Source of the DNA: Afipia sp.
GTDB taxonomy: Bacteria > Pseudomonadota > Alphaproteobacteria > Rhizobiales > Xanthobacteraceae
Reading direction: 5' to 3'
Assembly: GCA_024707075.1 (NCBI GenBank)
Contig: JANQAK010000003.1
Coordinates: 1,612,001 to 1,676,000, forward strand
Length of the DNA stretch: 64,000 bases
A model generated the notes under the pieces. That model did not search any database. It saw only the letters and a list, made by a program, of their open reading frames with translations, and was not told the origin of the DNA. The stretch's first letter is position 1. Each line of letters opens with the position of its first letter. The position numbers and the translations under genes were made by a program. Below, piece by piece: positions 57,707 through 64,000 of the stretch.

Positions 57707-58801
57707 CTACCTCGCGTCGAGCGGCGGCCTGGCCGGTGCAATCATGGGCTGACCGTTAGCCGCGAGCAGCGCGCGCAGGTCGCGGATCGGCGGAAACACT
57801 TCGACATTCCAGTCCGATCCCTGCGCGTCGTGGGCACGCTGCTCCATTTCGACGATCTCGCGATCTTCCGCGAAAATCCGCTCCGTGAACCAGATCAGCG
57901 CCGGCCACGCCAGATCGAGCAAGCCCGGAATTTTCGGACGGCGCACCGACAGCAGCCCGAAGGTACGGTTGAATTTCTGCTCGGCGTCCACCGGCGTATA
58001 GGCGATCCACAGATGCATCACCGGCTCGTCGCCGGACGTCCAGATCCGCAAGGTCTGGTACGGATATTCGGTGCGGATCGTCATCAGATCCTGGCTGGTC
58101 TTGGAAACACCGCGCCGGCTCGACAGGATCAGCGCCTCGCCGAGCGGCTGGCTGCCTTCGGTGCGCGCGAAGCTGTAATCCACCTCGATCCAGTCATCGC
58201 CCTTGCGGCGGCCGAGATAGCGCGGCGCGATCTTGCCCATCTGGCGCCGATGCAGGAACTGATGGTTCATGTCCATCAGGTTCTCGTGCATGAACGTGTA
58301 ATGACAGCGGACCTGCTTGCCGAAACGGCGGGTCTTGAAGGCCTTGTCGTGCGCCGAGCCGAGCGGCCCCAGTTCGGTCATGGCCTTGGGATCGCCGGGC
58401 CAGATCAGGATCAATCCATCCTGTTCGCGGCAGGGATAGGCGCGCACGCCGTTGGGCAGCTTGTCCTTGCCGAGATAAGGCACGTCAATGCACTTGCCGG
58501 ACGCGTCATAGGTCCAGCCGTGGTAGCAGCAGCGCACCGCGCATCCCTCCACGACACCTTTCGATAACGGCACCTGCCGGTGGGCACAGCGATCTTCCAG
58601 CGCAAAGACCGCGCCGCCGTCCTTCGGCCGTATCAGCACGATGGGCTCGCCGGCGAATTGCGCCGCGTAGGTCTTGCCGGGCTTGAGTTCTTTCGACCAC
58701 GCCAGCGGGTACCAGTGATCGGGATGCGAGCCGACGCGGCGAAGATCGATGTCTGGCGGCTGGATGAGTTCGCGTGTGGGCAGATCGAGAGTGTCGGACA
58801 T
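57707..58801 (-). CDS. Rieske non-heme iron oxygenase, large subunit type
   Basis: A 364-residue ring-hydroxylating or demethylating oxygenase. Rieske [2Fe-2S] ligands: Cys72-x-His74 (CAHRQVPLSKG) and Cys91-x2-His94 (CCYHGWTYDASGK). Mononuclear iron site: HENLMDMNHQFLH, with His180, His184 and bridging Asp177. The long N-terminal Rieske domain and the size resemble PobA/VanA-like or phthalate dioxygenase-type enzymes acting alone with a reductase. No ferredoxin or reductase gene is adjacent, but two SnoaL-like genes flank it, which could be unrelated. The start at 58801 fits the family. Confidence 0.92.
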   Translation of the reverse strand: MSDTLDLPTRELIQPPDIDLRRVGSHPDHWYPLAWSKELKPGKTYAAQFAGEPIVLIRPKDGGAVFALEDRCAHRQVPLSKGVVEGCAVRCCYHGWTYDASGKCIDVPYLGKDKLPNGVRAYPCREQDGLILIWPGDPKAMTELGPLGSAHDKAFKTRRFGKQVRCHYTFMHENLMDMNHQFLHRRQMGKIAPRYLGRRKGDDWIEVDYSFARTEGSQPLGEALILSSRRGVSKTSQDLMTIRTEYPYQTLRIWTSGDEPVMHLWIAYTPVDAEQKFNRTFGLLSVRRPKIPGLLDLAWPALIWFTERIFAEDREIVEMEQRAHDAQGSDWNVEVFPPIRDLRALLAANGQPMIAPARPPLDAR

Positions 58802-59062
58802 GAGGCCCCTGACGGATGGATGCGGCGTCGAATTGCGAGTGATCCGGCGTCAACTATAGCGACTGGATCGAGTTTGTCCGATCAGTTGTGGCGCCATCGT
58901 GACCGGCCGCGCAGACACAACCATGCAACCTTCATTCCGTGGCAGATGACCGGCGTAGTCGCGGCGGCTCTCGCACGTCGATTACAGCCTGCCGATGAAC
59001 TTTTTCGCGACTCCCGGCGACGAACCCGCAGGCCGGGCCTCGATCCCGGAAACGGGGGCATC

Positions 59063-59308
59063 ATGAAAACAGTCGTTCTCGCCGCGTTCGGGACCATCGC
59101 CGGTCTTATTCTCGGCGCGGCGGTCGGCATCCTGGCCGGAATCGCCTGGATCAATCTTGCGTCGACCAGCGATTTCGAGGGTCAGAGCGCGATGCTGGTG
59201 TTCTTCACGTTTGCCCCGATCGGCAGCGTCCTCGGCGGACTCACCGGGGCGATATGGGCGGGCTTTGTCGCCGCGCGGTCGCGCATCCGCATGGGAGGCG
59301 ACGCCTGA
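59063..59308 (+). CDS. Small two-helix membrane protein
   Basis: An 81-residue protein with hydrophobic segments at about 5-28 (VVLAAFGTIAGLILGAAVG) and 45-70 (AMLVFFTFAPIGSVLGGLTG), both rich in Gly and Ala. ATG 59063 is the start giving a short basic N-terminus; GGGGG lies 6 bp upstream. A longer frame from 58580 is antisense to the oxygenase and rejected. The glycine pattern resembles small stress membrane proteins, but no family is certain. Confidence 0.65.
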   Translation: MKTVVLAAFGTIAGLILGAAVGILAGIAWINLASTSDFEGQSAMLVFFTFAPIGSVLGGLTGAIWAGFVAARSRIRMGGDA

Positions 59309-59551
59309 CCGGACTGAGTTTGCCTCGCGGACTGCACGTATTTTGGGCGCAACATGCCGGGTGGTCGGCTTTTAACCCTTAAACCTGCGTTTTTCACAAT
59401 TGTGCATTGCAGCAATGCCAGTTGTCAGACGAAATAAAATTGCTATCTCTAATTTTATCAGTGGGAATTCCAGCATTCTTGGCACGGCGTCATCGACGAC
59501 GCCCTCTGAGCCGTTTGCTGTTTGGCTAAAAAGACATTCCAGGACCGCAAG

Positions 59552-59983
59552 ATGACAGAGCATAGCCTCTGGCGCTTTTCGCGCGCGTTTTACCGTGCGC
59601 TGAACGAGCGTCAAACCGATCAACTCGAGTCGATTCTTGACGACAACATCGACTGGGCGATTTACGGCCCGATCGACATGTTTGCCTTTTTGGGCGCCAA
59701 GCACGGCAAGCGGGCCGTGATCGATGTCGTGCGCGAGATTTCCAGCATCGTGCAACTTCACCGCTTCGACCGTGAATCGCTCATGCTCGGTGAGGAATCG
59801 GCCGCCTCGCTGATGCGGTATTCGCTGACGCCGTTGAAATCAGGCAATCCGATCAGCATGCGGATTGCGCTTTTCGCCCAGTTCAGGGCCGGCAAGCTGA
59901 CCAGTCTGCGCGCCGTGGTCGATACCTTCGATCTCGTCGAACAGGTGCTGGGCCGCCAGATTCATCTGCCGCAGATCGCGTAA
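59552..59983 (+). CDS. SnoaL-like (NTF2-fold) protein, copy 2
   Basis: A 143-residue NTF2-fold protein, MTEHSLWRFSRAFYRALNER at the start, with LDDNIDWAIYGPIDMFAFLG resembling ketosteroid-isomerase-like entries, and RAVVDTFDLVEQVLGRQIHL at the end, matching copy 1 at 57218. The start at 59552 (AGGACCGCAAG upstream) is preferred over ATG 59522. A strong terminator follows at 60023. Role unknown: substrate binding or isomerisation are typical for the fold. Confidence 0.8.
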   Translation: MTEHSLWRFSRAFYRALNERQTDQLESILDDNIDWAIYGPIDMFAFLGAKHGKRAVIDVVREISSIVQLHRFDRESLMLGEESAASLMRYSLTPLKSGNPISMRIALFAQFRAGKLTSLRAVVDTFDLVEQVLGRQIHLPQIA

Positions 59984-60022
59984 GGCAAAACCCGAGATAA
60001 CCCGACCTGAAACCATAAATCA

Positions 60023-60053
60023 GCGGCCCCGTGTAAGCGGGGCCGCTTTTTCA
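60023..60053 (+). terminator. Rho-independent terminator
   Basis: GCGGCCCCG and CGGGGCCGC around TGTAAG, followed by TTTTTC, 40 bp after the SnoaL-like gene at 59552. Confidence 0.9.
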
Positions 60054-60066
60054 CGCAGTATGGCTG

Positions 60067-60297
60067 TTAACGCCCAATCACGATGGCGGGACGATGCGAC
60101 CTGTGGTGCCGCCGGCCATAATCATTGCGATACTGGGCGCGGCTGCGCCACGCACGGTCACGATGGTGCATCCCATGGCCGCGATGCACGCCCCGATCTC
60201 CATGCATTCCCGTGCCAATCACGACGGTCTGCGCAGACGCGGGGGCTACTGCAAAGAGGGCAGCAGCGGCAACAATCATCAAAGCAATCTTCTTCAT
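60067..60297 (-). CDS. Small secreted His/Arg-rich protein
   Basis: A 76-residue protein with a clear signal peptide (1-22, LFAVAPASAQT) and a mature part dominated by His and Arg (GVHRGHGMHHRDRAWRSRAQ and RRHHRSHRPAIVIGR). Such proteins are common in rhizobia and may bind metal or the surface. The start at 60297 has AGGGAGTTG upstream. Like the DUF992 copy at 38944 it carries a basic, His-rich C-terminus; no homology beyond that is apparent. Confidence 0.75.
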   Translation of the reverse strand: MKKIALMIVAAAALFAVAPASAQTVVIGTGMHGDRGVHRGHGMHHRDRAWRSRAQYRNDYGRRHHRSHRPAIVIGR

Positions 60298-60521
60298 ATC
60301 AACTCCCTTTTGGAATTCTGCTCAATAAGCTGGTGCACACCAATGGCGCCGGAGCCAATACGTTCCCCAGCCTGAACCTACAGAGCCACAATTGCGACAA
60401 ACACAATTGGAACAAGATCGCCGCAACGGCGCACACGGCGGTCATGCGCGCAGTGTCGAAAGATGATATTAACCCAAGTCGTCCCAGATCGATTTGCGAA
60501 TGCCCGACGGACGGAATGCAA

Positions 60522-61415
60522 ATGACGCCGACACGACCGCAACCCGCGCAATCACGAGCCTGGACACGGATCGCGCTGACGGTCGCAGGCAGCCTGTGCG
60601 CCGCGACCGCCGGCTTTGCGCAGGCGGTGGATCAGGCTCCCGCGGAGACAACGGAAACCACTGCGCCGGATTTCGTTGAGCCGGCGGACATCGACTGGAG
60701 CGTACTCAACACCGATCCGACGTCGGTCTATGAGGCGCCGGCGGCGATCGGCCGGAAACCGAGCGTCATGGCGTCAGGCGGCGACCCGAGGTCGTGGAGC
60801 CGCTCCGACAGACCGGATGGATCGTCGGCCGTCACCGTCAAGCAGCCGATCACGCCGTTCTGGAACACCCGCGTCGGCGCCGACCTCAATGTTGCAACCC
60901 GGACGCCAACGACATCATCGGAAGTTCTCGCCGAGAAGATCGCGCATGACAATCAGCTCTCGCAATCAACCGGCAGCGCATGGGCATCGATGACCGCGCC
61001 CGGTCTCGGTTCGATCTGGGACAAGACCGCAATCGAGGCGCGAACCGATCCCGCGGCGGACCAGAGCAAGTTCGGAACGTCGCTCAGTAAATCGGTGCCG
61101 TTCGGCGCCGACCAGTATTCGCTGACGCTGCAAAACGGATACAACGTCACGCAGCAGACGCTGGTGCCCGTGTTCGGCCTCGGCGCTTCGACGCGCATCT
61201 TCGAGACCGACCAGACCGCCAAACTCGGCATCGCTGAAACCGGCACCAGTTTCATCGCCGGACAGACCCATTCGACCGCCGACAACAAATGGCTGCGCCG
61301 TGTCGGAGCGGAACAGAAACTGTTCGGCAGCGTCACCATCACCGGATCGGTCAGCGAGACGCCCGATGGCATCGCCAACCGCAGCCTGACGGCGGGCTTC
61401 AAGCATCAATGGTAA
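60522..61415 (+). CDS. Exported protein, possible outer-membrane type, unrecognised
   Basis: A 297-residue protein with signal sequence (about 14-33, RIALTVAGSLCAATAGFAQA), a low-complexity N-terminal region (about 35-110) and a domain with repeated strand-like stretches ending AGFKHQW, a terminal aromatic residue as in outer-membrane barrels. It is not a clear member of a named family. ATG 60522 is chosen for spacing from ACGGA; ATG 60516 is two codons upstream in frame. A divergent secreted gene lies at 60297. Function unknown. Confidence 0.7.
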   Translation: MTPTRPQPAQSRAWTRIALTVAGSLCAATAGFAQAVDQAPAETTETTAPDFVEPADIDWSVLNTDPTSVYEAPAAIGRKPSVMASGGDPRSWSRSDRPDGSSAVTVKQPITPFWNTRVGADLNVATRTPTTSSEVLAEKIAHDNQLSQSTGSAWASMTAPGLGSIWDKTAIEARTDPAADQSKFGTSLSKSVPFGADQYSLTLQNGYNVTQQTLVPVFGLGASTRIFETDQTAKLGIAETGTSFIAGQTHSTADNKWLRRVGAEQKLFGSVTITGSVSETPDGIANRSLTAGFKHQW

Positions 61416-61583
61416 GTTCCGTTTAACCAATCGGAGACCATGGCGGGCTTTCCCGTTTTGTCCACGGTATGAATCGGCCCCTGCCGCATATTTGCCGCGT
61501 TCTGGTCATGATCGGCTGGACACATATACCGCTTCTCGTCGTGCGGGGGACATCCGCGCTCACTCCAGCGAAAGGAACAGCCG

Positions 61584-62000
61584 ATGAATGCGCTGCCAGC
61601 AGAAAAGTCCGAACTGACGGATGAAGACAAGAACCTCGCCGCCGTCTCCGAAGTCGAAGCGGGCATTCGCGACTTTGTGCGCAAGGACGTCGCCTATCTT
61701 CGCCGGTCGCCATCAACGACGCCCGCGACGGAGCCTCCGGCGGACACCACCGCCGATGCCGCGGTCGGCAGCGTCAACACGCTGATCCATCGCGTGGCGG
61801 GAGCTTCGCTCAGCGAAATCGAAAATCTGATCGCCGAACTCGAAGGCCTGCGCACGCTGATGCACAACGAAGGTCAGCGCATCCAGCGCGAACTCGCCGG
61901 CTACGCCCAGCTCGGCCAGACCGCGATGAAATCGACCCGCATGATCGCGGACAATCTCGCGCAATGGCGCCGCTCGGCTCCCGAACCGCGTCAGGACTGA
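61584..62000 (+). CDS. Soluble helical protein of unknown function
   Basis: A 138-residue protein with an acidic N-terminus (MNALPAEKSELTDEDKNLAA), a proline-rich linker (about 45-60) and two long helices (VNTLIHRVAGASLSEIENLI and on) that could form a coiled coil with partners. AAAGGAACAGCC precedes ATG 61584. I recognise no family. It is followed by a perfect 12-bp hairpin at 62016 and a terminator-like stem at 62068, so it is a single-gene unit. Confidence 0.7.
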   Translation: MNALPAEKSELTDEDKNLAAVSEVEAGIRDFVRKDVAYLRRSPSTTPATEPPADTTADAAVGSVNTLIHRVAGASLSEIENLIAELEGLRTLMHNEGQRIQRELAGYAQLGQTAMKSTRMIADNLAQWRRSAPEPRQD

Positions 62001-62015
62001 AGAATTCTTTTGAAT

Positions 62016-62045
62016 GGCATGATCCCCCGTGAGGGATCATGCCAA
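62016..62045. terminator. Perfect 12-bp hairpin without T run
   Basis: TGGCATGATCCC (62016-62027) and GGGATCATGCCA (62034-62045), loop CCGTGA. It lies 16 bp after the stop at 62000; it lacks a T tract. Confidence 0.5.
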
Positions 62046-62067
62046 GGCAACCTCCCGGCAAACTTGT

Positions 62068-62110
62068 CGCCGCCCTCTCCTGCATGGAGTCGGCGGCGAT
62101 ATTTATTCTG
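62068..62110 (+). terminator. Candidate terminator
   Basis: TCGCCGCC (62068-62075) and GGCGGCGA (62093-62100) enclose a smaller CTCC/GGAG stem, followed by TATTTATTCT. Confidence 0.5.
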
Positions 62111-62194
62111 CCCGAGAGATGAACCTGTTCGCCACTGAGACGACCAAGAACTGATCCGGCTCATCTTTGCCGGACGTTTCAGTGGGATATATTT

Positions 62195-62332
62195 ATGAAA
62201 AGCGTCCGGCCCGGCCACTCCGAGCCACTCGCGGGCGGCGATCCGCCGCCGCAACTGGCAACCATCCTCGTGCGGTTTCTCGCGCTGTTCGTGGTCGCAG
62301 TCACAATTCTCATGATTGCGTGGCGGGCTTGA
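62195..62332 (+). CDS. Small putative membrane protein
   Basis: A 45-residue frame: MKSVRPGHSEPLAGGDPPPQ then a hydrophobic helix LATILVRFLALFVVAVTILM and IAWRA. The helix is coherent; the ribosome site (GTGGGA) is weak. It is too short for most gene callers. Function unknown; may be an artefact. Confidence 0.45.
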   Translation: MKSVRPGHSEPLAGGDPPPQLATILVRFLALFVVAVTILMIAWRA

Positions 62333-62356
62333 GGCTTTGACCGCCGCTGGCGCGCA

Positions 62357-62836
62357 TCAGGCAGCCGGCCGCCTCGGCACGAATGCCTTGCCCTTGAACG
62401 AAAAGGCAAGTTCGCCGCGCTGGTTCACGCCGGTGTTGTAGAATTCCGCGAGGCCCCATTGCGGGCGCGTGTCCAGCGACCGCAACGACGACACCTGGGT
62501 ATCATAGGTCAACGTATCGCCAGCGAGCACCGGCCTGATCCATTTCAGATCCTCGAATCCGGGCGACGGCCCTCCCAGAACCACCGGCTCGCCACGCGCC
62601 GCGCGGGCCTCGGCCTCGCGCTTGAAACTCGCCACCGTCAACTTCATCCAGGCCGCGGCGACATGCCAGCCCGACGCGGCAAGCCCGCCGAACACCGATT
62701 TCCGTCCCGCCTCCTCATCGAGGTGAAACGGCTGCGGATCGAACTTCACGGCGAAAGCCTTGATATTCTCCGGCGTGAACGTGAACGATCCGAGTTCGCG
62801 GCGATCGCCGATCTTCATCTCTTCAAAATACGGCAT
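62357..62836 (-). CDS. MaoC-like hotdog dehydratase (copy 1)
   Basis: A 159-residue hotdog-fold protein; the family hydrates enoyl-CoA. Hallmarks: FAVKFDPQPFHLDEEAGRKS, where Asp and His of FDPQPFHLD form the catalytic pair, and FGGLAASGWHVAAAWMKLTV. It ends with VPRRPAA. The stop of the next gene upstream lies 8 bp before its start, so the two MaoC genes form an operon and probably a heterodimer. The true acyl-CoA substrate is unknown. Confidence 0.9.
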   Translation of the reverse strand: MPYFEEMKIGDRRELGSFTFTPENIKAFAVKFDPQPFHLDEEAGRKSVFGGLAASGWHVAAAWMKLTVASFKREAEARAARGEPVVLGGPSPGFEDLKWIRPVLAGDTLTYDTQVSSLRSLDTRPQWGLAEFYNTGVNQRGELAFSFKGKAFVPRRPAA

Positions 62837-62844
62837 CTCGATCC

Positions 62845-63303
62845 TCAGTTCGCACCGGCTGCGGCACGACGCAGCACCATAATGGGAAGTGTGGCGAGCA
62901 TCAGCGTCTGCCCCGCCGCGTTGCGCATGTCGTTCTTGATGCGAACGAAACCGATGTCGGGGCGGCTCTTCGATTCACGGGTTTCGAGCACGTCGATCGA
63001 GACCGTGAGATCGTCGCCCGGCCGCAGCGGCGAAACCCATCGCACCTCGTCGACGCCGGGCGCGCCGGCCGATGCGATGTTGTGGATGAAGCCGTCCCAA
63101 CTGATCCGCATCAAGAGCGCGCACATATGCCAGCCCGAACCCGACAGGCCCTTGAGCAAGGAGCGGCTGGCGGCTTCATCGTCGAGATGCATCGGCTGGG
63201 GATCGAACTCGGAGGCGAACGAAATAATATCATCGCGCGACACATGGTGTGGGCCGAACGTGCCGAAATGGCCCGGCTTGAAGTCTTCGAATGTCAGTTT
63301 CAT
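62845..63303 (-). CDS. MaoC-like hotdog dehydratase (copy 2)
   Basis: A 152-residue hotdog-fold protein: MKLTFEDFKPGHFGTFGPHH at the start, FASEFDPQPMHLDDEAASRS with catalytic-type Asp and His, and LKGLSGSGWHMCALLMRISW. It is a paralogue of the next gene. The start at 63303 is chosen because the conserved sequence begins there; the frame continues 60 codons upstream without homology, antisense to nothing known. The operon may be for side-chain degradation of sterol or fatty acyl-CoA. Confidence 0.9.
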   Translation of the reverse strand: MKLTFEDFKPGHFGTFGPHHVSRDDIISFASEFDPQPMHLDDEAASRSLLKGLSGSGWHMCALLMRISWDGFIHNIASAGAPGVDEVRWVSPLRPGDDLTVSIDVLETRESKSRPDIGFVRIKNDMRNAAGQTLMLATLPIMVLRRAAAGAN

Positions 63304-63497
63304 TTTCTCGATCGCATTGTGGATGGGCGCAGTTTGGCCGTTATTTGCAGACACCTCAAGCGCTCCGTTCCGCACTCGCCTTCCGTCCTTTTCGGCGATA
63401 TGCGACAAACCATCCATCCGGAGCGATTCAGTCCGTGGCTGATTCGCCATCGTTCGCCTGCCGTCGTCCGCACCGCGGCTCATCTGGAGAAAAACCC

Positions 63498-63803
63498 ATG
63501 TTTCAATTCCAGGATCTCTTCCAGTGGGACAGGTTCATCACGCCCACCATCATCAAGGCGTTCTACTGGCTGGTGATCGCGCTGATCATCCTGTTCGGCA
63601 TCTCCGGCATATTCTCGGCGCTGACGTTGATGGCGGTCAGCCCGTTCGGCGGCTTCGTCCTGCTGCTGTCGGCGCTGGCGGGCATCGTCGTCGGAATCAT
63701 CTTCTCGCGCATCAGCGCCGAACTGATCCTGATCGTGTTCCGGATCAACGAGCACCTCGGCGCGATCCGCGATCAGGGCCGCGAGCAAGGGCGGCAGTTT
63801 TGA
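63498..63803 (+). CDS. DUF4282-family membrane protein
   Basis: A 101-residue protein with two membrane helices (about 20-42, IIKAFYWLVIALIILFGISG, and 48-72), FQWDRFITPTIIKAFYW at the start and SRISAELILIVFRINEHL, the conserved core of DUF4282. The basic C-terminus is cytoplasmic. The start ATG 63498 follows GGAGAAAAACCC, a good ribosome site. Role unknown. It diverges from the MaoC operon. Confidence 0.88.
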   Translation: MFQFQDLFQWDRFITPTIIKAFYWLVIALIILFGISGIFSALTLMAVSPFGGFVLLLSALAGIVVGIIFSRISAELILIVFRINEHLGAIRDQGREQGRQF

Positions 63804-63919
63804 ACCTTGCCTCCAGCTCATTGCATAGCTCAGGCGAAAGTTTGTATCGCCTGAGCTCGGACCAGCCCTGATCTGCGCGTTGCGAAACGGCACACTCCGG
63901 CAGATCTCCCCATTTTCAT

Positions 63920-63948
63920 TTGACTTATCCATAACCAAACGGTTATAC
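63920..63948 (+). promoter_or_regulatory. Sigma-70-type promoter of ArsR-like gene
   Basis: TTGACT (63920-63925), 17-nt spacer, TTATAC (63943-63948), near consensus for the housekeeping sigma factor. Confidence 0.7.
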
Positions 63949-63973
63949 GATGATACATAACCATAGAGTTATG
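63931..63973. promoter_or_regulatory. Two inverted repeats, likely ArsR-type operators
   Basis: ATAACC (63931-63936) and GGTTAT (63941-63946), 4-nt gap, sit between the -35 and -10 boxes; CATAAC (63956-63961) and GTTATG (63968-63973), 6-nt gap, lie before the start. Both look like metal- or redox-responsive ArsR sites. Confidence 0.65.
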
Positions 63974-63974
63974 A

Positions 63975-64000
63975 ATGTCGAAAGCCCAGGACACCCTGTT
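63975..64000 (+). CDS. Start of probable ArsR-family regulator, truncated by window end
   Basis: Eight codons (MSKAQDTL) are visible from ATG 63975 before the window ends. The opening resembles small ArsR-type regulators that go on LFRxLADPTRRAL. The flanking palindromes support a DNA-binding product. An alternative start is ATG 63971 in another frame. Confidence 0.5.

Overview
The window looks like chromosome from an alphaproteobacterium of the Bradyrhizobium/Rhodopseudomonas/Afipia group (Nitrobacteraceae). It is GC-rich. The housekeeping proteins (RpoH, PurA, SerA, SerC, GlmM, UvrB with long tails, AatA) read as that lineage, and DUF992, ESFPGSDP-type small proteins and several families of GC-rich palindromic intergenic repeats are typical of it. 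The genus is an inference; no rRNA or other decisive marker is present.

Left edge (1-3180): the end of a genomic island next to a tRNA-Glu(CTC) gene. It carries a truncated unknown gene, a tyrosine integrase broken by a frameshift just before its catalytic tyrosine, and an unrecognised membrane protein. 3.4-8.6 kb: a small membrane protein and rluD share overlapping divergent start codons, followed by rpoH with a strong terminator, a Bug-type binding protein plus a ureidoglycolate lyase-like gene, and a MarR/DUF1398 operon with a three-half-site palindromic operator. 8.6-26.4 kb: repeat-rich spacers, two more Bug-type binding proteins, a formyltransferase-like operon, purA, a tandem pair of EamA exporters, a chemoreceptor, serA-serC with a candidate serC leader RNA, a GST and two outer-membrane barrels. 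26.7-38 kb: an Fsr-like MFS exporter, glmM, two small stress-type paralogues (one with a general-stress promoter match), an alpha-hydroxy-acid oxidase, aroE with two small genes, a SulP transporter, an Xre regulator behind a 43-nt palindrome, and an EF-G-like GTPase. 38-50 kb: two DUF992 proteins, an acyltransferase-SGNH gene broken by two opposite homopolymer frameshifts, aspartate aminotransferase, two GSTs, a plsC-like acyltransferase, an aldo-keto reductase, a CWC protein and an alkylsulfatase. 50.6-64 kb: uvrB with a palindromic repeat inside its reading frame, an LLM flavin monooxygenase, a phosphofructokinase with Asn at position 103, a Rieske oxygenase flanked by two SnoaL-like paralogues, MaoC-like hydratases, DUF4282, and the start of an ArsR-like gene with its operators.

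The clearest joint functions are serine synthesis (serA-serC), cell-wall and nucleotide supply (glmM, purA, aroE) and heat/stress response (rpoH, two EcfG-type promoter matches). No complete new multi-gene system stands out. The most unusual signals are the repeat elements, which have entered coding sequence (inside uvrB, and at the 3' ends of an EamA gene and a CWC gene), and the palindrome in front of the Xre gene. No CRISPR array, rRNA or intact transposase was seen.
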